Assembly: GCA_946811695.1 (NCBI GenBank)
Contig: OX328124.1
Location: forward strand, 25,064,126-25,128,125
Source: Gonocerus acuteangulatus
Taxonomy: Eukaryota > Arthropoda > Insecta > Hemiptera > Coreidae
Length of the DNA: 64,000 nt
Reading direction: 5' to 3'
Shown here piece by piece: positions 21,533-33,302 of this stretch. A program made the position numbers and the translations under genes. The first letter of the stretch is position 1. Each line of letters begins with the position of its first letter. Under the pieces are notes generated by a model. The model ran no database searches, had not been told where the DNA came from, and was given only the letters and a program-made list of their open reading frames with translations.

Positions 21533-24500
21533 ATATCGTTAATGTGGGATTTATTTCATTTTTATAATCGTAGTGAGGGTGCTGATTGTGTATTTAAATG
21601 AAAAGAGGAAACTTAGAATAATAAAAATTAAATAAAAAAAATACTTTTAAACATTTCTATATTTGACTACATTTATTTACACAGACATGGAATAATGAAG
21701 GGTCTGAGACCTCTTTGGAGGCAGTGGACAGTACATTTCCTTACATACAAGCAAATTAATATTTGCAAATTTTTTAAATAGTTTATCTCATCATGAAGAA
21801 ATGCAATTTGTTGTACATTATAAGAGAACCATCCAGACATCAATGCACTTAAGGTAAGTTATAACATTTTATTAAATTTTTAATGGCGATAAGCCTTAAT
21901 GATTAACACTCAACGTTTCTATTCTAAAGCTACTTCTTAACTACTGGACCCTCCCGTCCAAAAATAAAGCATCATCCTGTTTTGACAGGTATCTTTTCTC
22001 ATATAGCTTTCTCGGGAAAACAAAATATAGATCATAGATAGAATACCATTATAATACACATGTATATATACTTTTTAAACTAAAACAATTATTGCCATAC
22101 TACACATTTTCAATGCTACTTCGATCTTGATATAATTTCTTACGAACACATTTTTACACCTATGGACTTCAAGTCTTTGCACACATTTATATTTAAATTA
22201 CAGCCTACTTATTAACAATTTCTCACACATTACATACTTTCTGAAATAAAAGCAGCTATAGATGTATGCAAAATTGTTCACACATGTATAGCTTGATATG
22301 CTTAAACTTTAACTTAGGTTTGATAAACATAAATTAATTTAATTGTTTATACTAATAATAGAACTGATTATAACAGAAATAAACTTTTTAACAAAAATAC
22401 TCACAAAATTAAATTAATTTTGATTGGTTGAACGAATATATATATAAATGTATACGTATGTATGGACACCCAAACTCAGATACAAACAAACACTCATACA
22501 TGCAAACAACCCCACACATACAAAGGCATTCAGATGCCATCCTCCATAAATACACATGCTCGCAACCCCACACAACAAACACATGCATGCACACATACAT
22601 GTAAACATATACATATATTATCCATCATTGAGGGGGCCAGCATTAAAACTGGTTTGTGCTCAATCTCTACTTCAAATTATAATCGCTGATGTTCAATATT
22701 TTTTATTAATTTTATAAGAATTCCAAAATCAGTAGCATTGAGATCGTAGTTATCTGAGCTGATTCAGTTTTTATGCATGACTCCTCAATGATTTAAAATG
22801 TGTTTATAAATAAAATAAAGTCTATTATGTATGGAATACATAAACATTATGATATTAACTTATTAACTCCTCAAAATGATGTTCAAATTCAATAACATGA
22901 CTCACTTTTTTGAGCTCGTTAAGAAAGAAGAAAAATGTTCAAATGGAAGACAGTTTACTTTTGGAAGACATATACATCACAGTAAAAACATGTTATTTAA
23001 AAGTAAATACGAGTACAGTTATTGAGATCATTTTTTTTTTTTTACTTACATTAAGGAATATTTAAAAATTATGAATTTTAATTGTATAACATCAAAATAG
23101 ATAAACAAACCCTCCAAAACCAGCATGGAAGGTGATAACATGCTACTCAATTAAATTACTCTTCAATTTTTAACAAATCAATACATAAAAACGACAATTA
23201 TAATACTGATATATCTTAAATAACAAATTTTACAATAATCTAACTTCAATAAAATATACATATTTAATAAAAAGAAACAACAGATTCAAGAGTTCTCCTC
23301 CCTGCCAATGCACTTTAGTATTATTTAAAGCTTCTGGATATGGTATTTATTTTGAAATGCAAATCTTTGAAATAGACACGGCACAAGCTCTGTGAAGGCA
23401 CATATGGAATTTATATTAAATTTCTTGAAACTAAATCTACACATTTTCTGATTTTGAAAGAATGTTTTATTCTTTTAGATGAAAAGATTTATTGATAAAA
23501 AAATCATATGAAGGAGAATTATAATTTTTTTTCTGAAGTAATTGTGCCAGTTAGATCTAATAGTTATTATAAACTCTTATTAGATATAGTGAATTTAACA
23601 AAGGGAGTTACTGAAATATTGTGAATCAGTAATTTCTACCTGAATATTTATCTCCTTACTAAAATATTAAAAAAAAAAAGTAAGTAAAATAATACAACTG
23701 TATGATATTCATTTTCAGAGCCATTCTCTCAGAATAACTATAACATGAACATTTTTATAGGACTTACCTTACAGTCCAAATTGTGGACTGGGTTCGATGA
23801 AAAATTTAAAGTATGGACCCACACAAATTACAAACTTTAGAGCTTAAATTCATACGGTGATCAAGGAAGTGAGCATATGACATCGTCGATACAAATGCAA
23901 AGTATCGAATGTGATAAAACGTATTTTTCATTTTCAATGTATATTGATTGCTGTTGGACTGATGTACGTTGTGGCAAACTCTCGAATATTAATGAAAAAT
24001 AATGTGCAGAAAAAAAAGAGAAAATTTATAAGGTACCAAACCACTTTTCATATTCGATACTTTGCATTTGTATCAACAACATATGCTACTATCGTTGTTG
24101 AACATCTATGCTTGGTATTGAAAAAAAAGAAGAGAAAATGGAAGTAAAAGAGGCTGCAAGTGCCACTTCATTTTTGCTGATATTCTACCATTTTTATATA
24201 ATTTCATTTTTCAATAAGAAAAACATTCTGTGTTTTATCTAATATATTAAATATCAATTATAATTTTTAAACCAATTTTTTTAAAATAAACTTGTATTCA
24301 ATTTTTTCTGAATTGCCAATCTTCGACCATAGAAAACTGTGATTTACCTTAGAATGCTTCCTTATTTATAAAACACCTCGAGTCAAGCATATTTTTTCAT
24401 GAAAGCAGATGCCCACAACATTTTGATTGTAAATTAAAAATTTAAATTAATAACAAAAGATTAGCATTGTAAAGAGGATTCATGAAACAACTCAAATTTA

Positions 24501-25445
24501 AAAACAGTGGATAAAAAAAGAAGAAAGCCTGTGCCAGAGTTATTGACAGGGATTGATTCAAATCATGTGACATCTATTGGTTAATACAAAAGGATTTAAG
24601 TTGATCTAGTAATCTTAATAAAAGTATTTTATTAATCAATAAGGTCTTTAATAATTTTAGCCATTTCTTAATGGATGTAACTTCATTCAATTCAAAATAT
24701 TTCTTGCTCTTTCTAAATTCTATAATTCAATTTGGAGCAAGAAAGTATAACCAAGTTCTCGAATCTATTCTCTATTGAGTTTCTTGTCATTTCTCTGCCT
24801 TATTGATTCTTCGGTAAATTAAGGCAAAATTTTCTTTGAACTTAAAATCACAAACTCAAACCTCTCATGTAATAAGATAAATAATGAAGCTCAGTTAGCA
24901 GGTTAATTTTTTATTTTACTTGTTTTTTCAAAATTCAATTCATATCTGTCCTTTTTTTAAATTTAATCCTTAATAATTAATTCAGGGCTATGACATTAAA
25001 GTAATATTAATTTTAAATCATAGGTCGTTATTACATTTCCTTTTTTTTTTTTGTCCTGAATGATGCCTTGCCCTTTAGAATAAGGAATACTCTTCTTGAT
25101 GCAAAACTTGATAGTTTGACGAATATTTTTAAAATAAAATCAAAGTTTTTTATTTGTTGAAATTTGGTTATATTTTGATGAAAAGAAGTTAAGTTACATA
25201 GCCTGAAATGATAGAAAATTGTTTCCACATTCTTATGATGAAATAGAAGGTTTCATTATGTATTTTGAAGTTTAGGAAGCAATTTCAAATGATTATTACG
25301 TCTGCACAGATTCTGGAGTCAGCCTCCAATATTGGACTCTCTGATAAGATAAAGAATAGTACTATGACAAATATTTGGCTGTCTTAAATAAAAAATAAAA
25401 TAATAAGAGTAATTTTCTTCTTTTTTTTTTTTTTGTTTTTCATTT
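21533..25445. other. AT-rich DNA downstream of the decarboxylase gene
   Basis: This holds the presumed 3' UTR and flank of the minus-strand decarboxylase. 22450-22620 is an ACA/ATACA low-complexity tract whose ORFs are composition artefacts. Apart from the MITE at 23882-24085, no repeat or gene is recognised. Confidence 0.5.
23882..24085. mobile_element. MITE with ATCGTCGATACAAATGC ends, short copy
   Basis: The left terminal block is identical over more than 30 bases to that at 2391. The right end TTTGCATTTGTATCAACAAC is its diverged mirror. The small ORF over it is not a gene. Confidence 0.7.
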
Positions 25446-25619
25446 TTACAAATCTTGTCCTAAGCGATCCATCTCAGACAGCATGAAATCAACGTCCGCT
25501 TTAGTAACAGCAGCTGATGATATAATGCTCCTGAAGAAATTTGGCCGGCGATCATCAGGCTGATATCCAACCATCAGTGTTCCTTCTTCCATCATTTTTC
25601 CTTTCAGGATAGGGCAAAT
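25446..25619 (-). CDS. PLP decarboxylase (black/CSAD/GAD family), last coding exon
   Basis: This exon encodes the 57 C-terminal residues of a pyridoxal-phosphate decarboxylase of the GAD/cysteine-sulfinate/aspartate 1-decarboxylase family. It opens ICPILKGKMM, contains GTLMVGYQPDDRRPNFFR and ends RLGQDL followed by TAA (25448-25446). The CCAG acceptor ends at 25620, and the phase is 0 with the exon at 26890-27084. The family converts aspartate to beta-alanine (black), cysteine sulfinate to hypotaurine (CSAD) or glutamate to GABA (GAD). The C-terminus looks closest to insect black-type proteins as I remember them, so beta-alanine synthesis is the favoured role. That is inference. Confidence 0.92.
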   Translation of the reverse strand: MCPILKGKMMEEGTLMVGYQPDDRRPNFFRSIISSAAVTKADVDFMLSEMDRLGQDL

Positions 25620-26889
25620 CTGGAAAAATAAACAAAATGTTTTCTTTTTACGTTAATTGGCTTTCTCAACAAACGGGCAGAACAAGATATTACTCTGTTC
25701 ACTGTAATGGTACTTAAGCAGCCAATCAAAGCTCTAACATAAAGCATTTCTATTTTAAAGTGAAATAAATAAAGGTCACACTTAAATCTCATGACAAGAT
25801 AGGAGAGAGTCCATAAGGACAAGAAACACATCTGAGCACCGACTTTTTTACCAGACTGACTATTTTATTTTGTTAATTCAAAAACTATAATAGACATATT
25901 TAGGCATGTGATGTTTTGGGATTATTCTACAACCCACCGTTGAGGTGCTTTCAGTTCCAATCCCAGCACCCAACTGAGAACACCACCACAAGATGGAAGT
26001 CTTTGAATAGGTTCTTGTAATGAATCGACTGATATCCTTTAAGTCGATATCTCATTGGCAAAATAAACGAGGTTGCCGTGGAATTAGGGATAAATAGTAC
26101 TTTTCAATGCTATCACTGTTTATTTTTACTCAGACATATTAATACAAAAGAGATTGAACATATAACCTTAACTTGTTCTGCACGAAGGAAGAGCTGAAGG
26201 AGAGACAATTCACATAGATTTATAATTTGAAAAAAAAAAAAAAAGATACACGAAAAAAACAAAAACAATAATAATCTCAAGAAGAAGAAAATATTATTAA
26301 TAAATTAAGTTAATAAAGTGGGGTGCCCAACTTTATAGGGTTGTTAGCTACACAGTGTGATCATTATACCACATGGTATTTTTTTATGATTTCGGATGAT
26401 TCAGTTCTCTTTTTATAATAATTTGTTCATTATCTTTAAGACCTAAAAAATAATTCTTCAAAAAGAACATAATATAGAGAACAATATTACAAATAAAAAT
26501 ATTTAAATACTATATTTTTTACTTTACTAGGTGTAAATTAATATTTTAATCATTCTATAAATCTAAAAATTGTTTCAAAAGAAAAGATATGCAGCATTGG
26601 ACATTCAATGAAGTTACATTATTCAGATAGTGTGGATCAAGAAGAGACTTTCTTCACACATTGCGGAATTTACAGAATTTACGTGGACAACTTAATTAAA
26701 TCAAGAGAACCCCTTTGAGGCGATTTTAAGAGATATAAACAATTTTTGGCTAGAACAAAATAATAAATTGTAAATAAACGTATGTTTAACGTTTTTACTA
26801 AATTATGGGTATCTTGTATCGACATCCCTAAAACACTCTATTCTAAAAAAAAAAAAAAAATAAAAATCCAGAAGTAATTTTCTTATTAC

Positions 26890-27084
26890 CTTTCCAAGTT
26901 CCTTAATTCGGTGTGGGCCATGAGCCATATTGCGGAGGCGTTTTGGAATGTACCAGAAGGACACATTAACTAATTCAGGTCTCATTATTAAATAGAATCT
27001 ATCCTTCATTGCGTCTATCCTCTGGACTTGATATTCAGCCATTTCCATTAAATGATCAATATGTTTCTCGAATCCAAACATTCC
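26890..27084 (-). CDS. PLP decarboxylase, exon
   Basis: 65 codons, bounded by a TAG acceptor (27086-27085) and a GT donor (26889-26888), phase 0 at both ends. It encodes GMFGFEKHIDHLMEMAEYQ, then PELVNVSFWYIPKRLR and ends KELGK. NVSFWYIP is a conserved block of the C-terminal small domain in GAD/CSAD/ADC enzymes. The reading continues into ICPI of the next exon. Confidence 0.92.
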
Positions 27085-27159
27085 CTACAATTTCGGGATT
27101 TAGATTATTTTTTTATATTCCCAATTTATATTTATTATGAAATTGAAGGTAATTTAAAC

Positions 27160-27309
27160 CTTTGCTCTGAACTGAAGCCACAATTTGAAGATGTCATTAT
27201 GTCGGCCACACTGTATGACTTTGTCTCCTGTGTCATATTTAACATCGTAAAGTTTATCTTGCATGAAGAGATAGTCTGCAGACATCTGGTTACAGCTTAA
27301 CAGGAGGCC
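27160..27309 (-). CDS. PLP decarboxylase, exon
   Basis: 50 codons, phase 0, CAG acceptor (27312-27310) and GT donor (27159-27158). It encodes [39 protein letters not shown] and FRAK. YDTGDK.IQCGR is a hallmark block of the family; the HNDIFKLW continuation is the insect black/GAD-like form rather than the vertebrate CSAD form. It lies 375 bases downstream of the catalytic-lysine exon. Confidence 0.93.
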
Positions 27310-27369
27310 CTGAAACAAAATACAAAATTTAAAAAATAAATAGTATGTTTACAAATCTTTATTTTTTTT

Positions 27370-27455
27370 AATTATTCGCCAGTCTGGGATTTGAATCCAG
27401 ACCCTCCCGTTTTGTGCTCGGTTGCCTAGCTATGCTGCAGGGCTATATCAGGACT
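27370..27455 (-). mobile_element. Possible tRNA-derived SINE remnant
   Basis: On the minus strand, a tRNA-like stretch with B-box-like GGATTCAAATCCC inside a decarboxylase intron. No tail or target duplication was identified. Confidence 0.35.
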
Positions 27456-27704
27456 TTGGAAGAGAATCTGAAAAATGAACTTTTTCATTTATTTTATTTT
27501 CTGAGTCAGAAAGATGTAGGTAACACGACACTTTGCCTTAGTTCTCTATATATTCAGGCATTGTGTATGATTTTCAAATCATATCTTCTTTTGTTATTGT
27601 GGACTTCTTCTAAATAGTTCAGATTTTTAACTTATAATTTATTTAATGAAGGGAAATAAAAGAAATACTAAGCTAATTAAACTAAAAGCATTTCCTTCTC
27701 TTAC

Positions 27705-27783
27705 ATCTATTTTAAAATGAATTGTTGAGCACTGAAGAAGGGTCCCCATCAACTTATGAGGATTCCAAGTGACAGAGTCGGCC
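27705..27783 (-). CDS. PLP decarboxylase, exon with catalytic lysine
   Basis: 79 nt. The first G completes an Arg codon (AG|G) from the exon at 47014-47081; 26 codons follow. It encodes ADSVTWNPHKLMGTLLQCS. The lysine of NPHK forms the internal aldimine with PLP in this fold-type I family. It ends after HFKID with a GTAAG donor. The upstream intron is 19.2 kb. Confidence 0.94.
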
Positions 27784-27924
27784 CTGAAAAACATAGAAGA
27801 TATTTCAATTTTAGTAGTCTGATATGTTTAAAATTAAGTGATTACATTCCATAGTCAAATTAAATAATATAAAATTAATTTATAAAAATATATTTATTTT
27901 ATTTTTATTTAAATTTATTTTTAC

Positions 27925-28250
27925 TAGCTCTGCCCGCGACTTCGTCCGCGTGGATAGTGACTTAGGGCAGAATTTTTGGTAATATCTTTTGGTTTATTTT
28001 GGATATAAAACATCTACTTTACACTAGTGCTTCTCTGTACACGATATTAGATGTATATCCATCGGGGATCAAGCATACAGGCTGCCAGGATTGCTAAAAC
28101 GTGACAGACCCACATAAAGTTACCTCCTTAAGGATTTTTAACCCTTGGTGTGTATAGAGTGTCTGGCAGACAGCAGTGAGCATCTAGAATTTAGATGCTC
28201 ACTGCTACCAACATACTTTACTGATACACTGAAACATAATTCTTTAGAAT
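27925..28250 (+). repeat. Dispersed repeat starting at CCCGCGACTTCGTCCGCG
   Basis: The block GCTCTGCCCGCGACTTCGTC is a common start or end of insect retroelement/SINE-like repeats. An inverted TCTAGATGCTCACTGC-type hairpin occurs at about 28170-28205. The family was not identified. Confidence 0.4.
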
Positions 28251-28877
28251 GAGAGGAATCCGAGGAATAAAGAAATATATTATATTTCTAATTATATTAT
28301 GTATCAATAATTATAATAAATTAGAAATTTGGGCCCGGAGTAAACCCCCTCCTAAAGTACCGATTTAGTTTCTTTTTACAACATATTTTTCTATTAGTAT
28401 GTCCAAACAGGATATGAAAAAAAATAATACATAAATGTACATGAAATATAGTTAAATAACAGAAATGTCTGATGGAGGTGTTTATACAAATATGGATCAC
28501 TTTCTTTTATCATAATAACTCCCTACTAACGGCAAAGCTCGGCTTTATCCAAGGAAGACACTGTACTTATCAAAGAAAAGACGCGTTTTTGATTCGCCCA
28601 GATTTTTTTTTTAGAAACTTCTCTAAAAAAAATCGTGTTTGTTGAGAGCATTCGAGACTTCATTCAAGCCGATATATGTAAATGTTGCGTCTGGAGGAAT
28701 AGTAGTCAGTCTAAGTTGTAAGTAATAATTATGCTACGATACATTCTGGCACACCATAACAAGACGCCAAACCTGCATCACAAATACTTACTTAACCAGC
28801 CTCTCGATCCTTGTCTAACAATACTGTGATAGATCGCCAGCAGTTCAAGTTTCAGTACCCCTGTAGCAGTCCGTCTC
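28251..28877. other. Intronic stretch, no gene
   Basis: 28310-28385 is a fragment of a type 2 module (CCCGGAGTAAACCCCCTCC). The rest is unremarkable. Confidence 0.45.
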
Positions 28878-29100
28878 TCATGGGCGTATATAGAAAATAA
28901 TTTCGGGAAGGGCTGGGAGAATTTCGGGGGGGGGGCTGAGAGCATTTGGGGGTATGGAATACTAACAATCTAGAACTTGGAATAGTTAGCCAATTAAAAC
29001 GCTATTAAAAGAAATTATTTTGTCTGAACTAAGTGGTCTCATTTAATTTATTTTTAAGGTTTTTATGTCACAGGCTAAAATACTTGCCAAAAAAACTTTT
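28878..29100. mobile_element. MITE family M1, copy 2
   Basis: It starts CATGGGCGTATATAG, carries the TTTCGGGGGGGGGGCTG run and the interior block AACTTGGAATAG shared in reverse with the copy at 13790. The right end is lost. Confidence 0.6.
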
Positions 29101-29560
29101 CAAAAAGCAATAATAATTTATCTTAAACAAAAGAAAAGAGGAATTTCAGTAAAGAAAGGTAACTGCAATCCTTCTTCGTCGACAAACAAGCCCATTGATA
29201 AAGATGAATTTGTGCTTTAGATCATTAGGATTGAAGTATGAAAGGAGGAACGGGATGAGGGCTTTAGAAAGTGGGAAGTGTTTACATGAGAACTCAATTA
29301 CTCCTTTTAAAGCTGGGCTTCTGGGAAGGTGACAGATTGAAGGTTTGATCCTGGGGGCGTGGGAACTCCACCACTAGCTACAAACACTCCCTTATCCACT
29401 TTCATCATCCCTATAGCTAGCTCTCTTTTTACAAAGAGACTATTTACTCTAATCAAGTTCTACAGTTTCCTCTTTCAGACAATCTGATACTATTATAGTA
29501 AATTAATTGTGCTTAATTTATTGTACACTAATCCGGACCACCACAAATCTATATATATAA
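29101..29560. other. Intronic stretch, no gene
   Basis: No coding frame or clear repeat ends seen. Confidence 0.4.
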
Positions 29561-29563
29561 AAA

Positions 29564-29712
29564 TCACCTGCGTTCTTTATACAAATCCACACCGTTTGAC
29601 CAATTTGGACTAAACTTGGCACACATGTACTTCTTGATACGGGAATTCTCCTAGGCTAGGTCAAAATCTTCTAGGCTTCCCAGTTCGGAAATATCGAGTT
29701 CGAAACTGTCAA
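29564..29712 (+). mobile_element. Helitron-like 5' end with one module
   Basis: TCACCTGCGTTC followed by TATACAAATCCACACCG and GACTAAACTTGGCACAC, matching the start of the elements at 4247 and 37404. It is either a truncated copy or the left end of a larger element that ends at 33302. Confidence 0.6.
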
Positions 29713-29849
29713 ATACAGAAGAGTGAATTCGGAGAAATCGCCATTTTCTTTCCAGTGATGCCTAGGTGGAGATTAGCAAGCCAACAAAACTTTCTTATTT
29801 TTTTTTGCGAAAAGTTTTTCTTTTGCGAACAAAACTTTTCAGTTTTAAC

Positions 29850-30745
29850 CTTTGTATGTTTACCTAAATTATAGCCTTATATTCTCAGAATTTAGACAAA
29901 TAATATCATACAAGATCAATTTTCTTAATTTCTGATGAAAATGTAGGACAACACTGGGCTCCTAGAAGCCATTAGCCAATTTTTTTTAATTGATTTGTTT
30001 CCATAGTTGATTTTTTTAAATTGCAAATTGCATTTTATCACATGCATTTGCTTTATAAAAAAACTATGTCTTCAACATGAACCCATGGATTTGCATAAAA
30101 CTTTAATATTTTAAATACTTTTAGTTCTTTACCGTACCACCTAAAATCATCTATATGTGACATACAAAAATGTTTTGTTTATCTAAATCATAGCCTTATA
30201 TTCTCAGAATTTGGATTAATATCATATATTAGTAAGTAATTTGAAATATTAAGTATTTGATCTGTTGACTTGCTGGTTCCCGTTTGTTTTCCATAGTTTA
30301 TTTTTTTTTATTTGCAAATAGCATTTTATCACATGCATTTGCTTAATAAAAACTATGACTTCAACATTAACCCATGGATCTGCACAGAACTTTAATAATT
30401 GAAATACTTTTAGTTCTTTATCATACCACCTAAAATCATCTATATGTGACATAGAAAAATTTTGTGTTTATCTAAATTATAGTCATATTCTCAGAATTTG
30501 GAGTAATATCATATATTAGTAAGTAATTTGAAATATTAAGTTATTGATCTGTTGACTTGCAGGTTCCCGTTTGTTTTCCATAGTATATTTTTTTTATTTG
30601 CAAATTTCATTTTATCAAATGCATTTGCTTAATAAAAACGATGTCTCCAACATGAACCCGTGGATCTGTACAGAACTTTAATAATTTAAATACTTTTAGT
30701 ACTTTAATATACCACCTAAAATCATCTATATGTGACATGATATTT
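29850..30745. repeat. Three tandem copies of a repeat of about 295 bp
   Basis: Units starting near 29865, 30170 and 30465 share ATTCTCAGAATTTGG, GATCTGTTGACTTGC, GTTTGTTTTCCATAG, ATCACATGCATTTGC and ACCACCTAAAATCATC. A fourth, partial unit stands apart at 31948-32092. Confidence 0.85.
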
Positions 30746-30811
30746 AAACATTTGGGGTTTTCCATGTCAAATCAACCCAAGAAAAATAGGATTGACACCT
30801 ACCTTTCATTT

Positions 30812-30900
30812 TAATGAAACTTGGCACATTCGTTCCTTTCATGGATCCCATGATCTCAGATTTTAATGAAACTTGGCATGTTCATTCCTTTCATGGATAC
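30812..30900. repeat. Short direct repeat, two units of about 47 bp
   Basis: TTTTAATGAAACTTGGCA...TTCCTTTCATGGAT occurs twice in a row. Confidence 0.75.
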
Positions 30901-31644
30901 AAGTAAGAATATAAAATAGTTTTGCTCAATCTCAAATATTTTACTCTTATGCCCTGCTAAAGTATTTTCAATTTTTCAGTTATCATCGATTGGACAAAGG
31001 AAGTGCACTTAGTTCTAGAATATAAATCATACCTACTTTATTTATCAACCAATGTTAAAGCTATTTTTTATTACAATACTTCAATAAATATGGAAGCCAG
31101 AAAAAAAAAATAATATAACCGTAAAGTAATTACAAATGGTCGGAAAACATCCTAAAGTGTTAAAATACATTTTTTAAAAATTAAATATGGCGTTCCACAC
31201 TAAGTGGATTCTCATCAAAAGGTAAAAAGAAAATCACTAAAGTATTTTTTTTATTATTATTCTAAAAGGGATACACCATCACATGAAAAAATAAAATGTA
31301 TGGTTTTTTTACTCTTTAATTTTTTTTCCGTTAAAGACAAAAAATTGTTCAATTAAAACTTTAGTTTACAATATTTTATTTTTTTATACTACAGCGATTT
31401 AATTTTAAAAACTATAAAAACTAAGAGTTGTTACTCAAAGCTACAAAATGATTTTGTTGAGTACAGTCAATGGGTTTCGGTTGATTGAAGTAAAATGTTC
31501 TGGTGTTCCAGCACCGTTAATGAGTTTATTGATAAATTAATAGAAAACTGAACAAATTAATACTCCATTCAAAGCTACATTGATAAATCACAACCTTTTT
31601 CAAACATTTGAAGAATGTAGCCTCCCAAATGACCTGTTATCTCA

Positions 31645-31926
31645 ATGGATTTTAGTGAAAACTATCATTGGACCTCAGATTCATGCAAAATTAATCCTGT
31701 AATGATTCACTATAAGGATACAAGCAATGAAAAACTAATTTTATCACTTTTTATCGTTTCTGATGATCTTAAATATGATGTGAGCATAGCATATAGTATC
31801 CCAAAAACTAAAATTGCTATTCAGAATGAGAACTACCTACATGTACAAAACATTCATTACTTCAGTGAAGGGTTTGCTGGGTAATATAAAAATAAATACA
31901 ACTTAATTTTTATCACATGTAACTGC
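31645..31926 (+). pseudogene. DDE-transposase-like remnant (DFSENY family)
   Basis: An open frame from 31645 to 31884 encodes a fragment that resembles a widespread animal transposon protein of unassigned superfamily: MDFSENY, then HWTSDSCKINPVMIHYKD, then IVSDDLKYD, then HYFSEGFAG. The family normally has DFAENY, an aspartate-bearing SDCLKHD block and YFSDG..SQYKN. A TAA (31882-31884) sits where the Q of QYKN is expected, and YKNKYNLIF continues in frame behind it. Residues between ENY and HW are deleted. The protein is dead. The flanks carry copies of the 295-bp repeat, so repeat and ORF may belong to one element. Confidence 0.5.
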
Positions 31927-31947
31927 ACACCAGTCACTAACATTAAA

Positions 31948-32092
31948 ATTTGAAATATTAAGTTTTTGATCTGTTAACTTGCCGGTTTCAGTTTGTTTTC
32001 CATAGTTGAATTTTTGATTTGCGAATTGCATTTTATCACATGCATTTGCTTAATAAAACCTATGTCTTTAACATTAACCCATGGATTGTCAA
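31948..32092. repeat. Detached copy of the 295-bp repeat
   Basis: GAAATATTAAG, GATCTGTTAACTTGCCGG, GTTTTCCATAGTTGA and ACATGCATTTGCTTAAT match the tandem units at 29850-30745. Confidence 0.8.
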
Positions 32093-33000
32093 ACTTATAG
32101 CAGGCTCAATTATCTACGTGGGTGATTCGGAAAATTGTAGTGTTTGTCATTAAACCAGATGCAACATTAGCAAACTCTACTGAGTTTTTTACATTTTTAG
32201 TTTCAGATTTGCTCATAACTTCCATTAGAGACCAAGGATTTTACTCTTTCTCCCACCCTATCTACTAAACGTTTGTCATGAGCTGTAGTAAAATATTTCT
32301 GCCAAAACTTTTTGTGAAATTTTTCTGAAAGTATGAAAAGCAATCTTTACATACATTTATTTTTAAACATAGACGATGGTCCATCACTGTAAATAATTTC
32401 ATTTACTGACAAATCATTATTTTATATTATTATATCAAATAATCTCATCAAAAGTCAGAATTCATACCTTTATCTTTAGTATCGGAATAAATGAGAAAAG
32501 TAGTGCATTTGTTTTTGAAAAATAATGCTGCTGTAAATAATTGAACAGTTTCTCATGACCACAATCCTGATTGAATTTTGTTTTGATAATCGCAAGGATA
32601 AGCCATTGCAAGAACTGACGTTTTCTTTTCATTAATCATTTATTTATTTTATTTAATTCATTTATATTCATTCTATTTTTTATTTCTTTCAATTAATTTA
32701 TAATTTTGATATTGTTATTTGTTTCTTTTTCAATATTTTTATTTTTTCGTTTTTAACGGCGCATCGACTAATTCAATATTATTATTACTATTTTTATTTG
32801 TAATATTATTATAGTTGTTATCATGTCGCTATCATATTTCTCTATCTTAATATTATTATTATTATACTTTTAAAATTTAGAAAAAAAAGGTATTTTACTT
32901 TTATTGTAATGCAGGCAGTATTGGAAGATGGAATCTGCAGAATCTAAATAAACTCCCACAGTATAGGGATAAAATATTGTGGGGGAAAAAAAAAGAAAAA
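32093..33000. other. Intronic AT-rich stretch, no gene
   Basis: Stop-rich in all frames. It could be the decayed 3' half of the DFSENY transposon. An ACGGCGCATCGACTA fragment at 32756 recalls the SINE S1 tail. Confidence 0.4.
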
Positions 33001-33302
33001 GCCATTCAATTTGTTCCTTATATGAATCTACAGCTTTTGAGCGATTTTGAAGAAGCTTGGCACACAGGTAGGTCTCGATACGGGGAGTGTCATAGGCTAG
33101 GTTTCTAAATGATCTGTCAGCTGTCCGTCTGTTTGTCCCTTATACAAATCCAAACTGTTTGACTGATGTTGACCAAACGTGGCACACAGGTAGGTCTTGA
33201 TACGGGAAGTGTCATAGGCAAGGTGAAAATAGTCTACTAGCTGTATGTTTGTGCCTTACAGCTATATAATATAAAGTTGGTGTAGCACTGGGTAACAGCT
33301 AG
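33001..33302 (+). mobile_element. Helitron-like 3' part with tandem modules
   Basis: Two modules with GTTCCTTATATGAATCTAC or GTCCCTTATACAAATCC, TTGGCACACAGGTAGGTCT and GTGTCATAGGC, ending GGGTAACAGCTAG (CTAG 33299-33302) followed by T. Confidence 0.65.

Noticed and set aside
22409..22689. Three overlapping frames on both strands
   Set aside because: They arise from an ACA/ATACA low-complexity tract.
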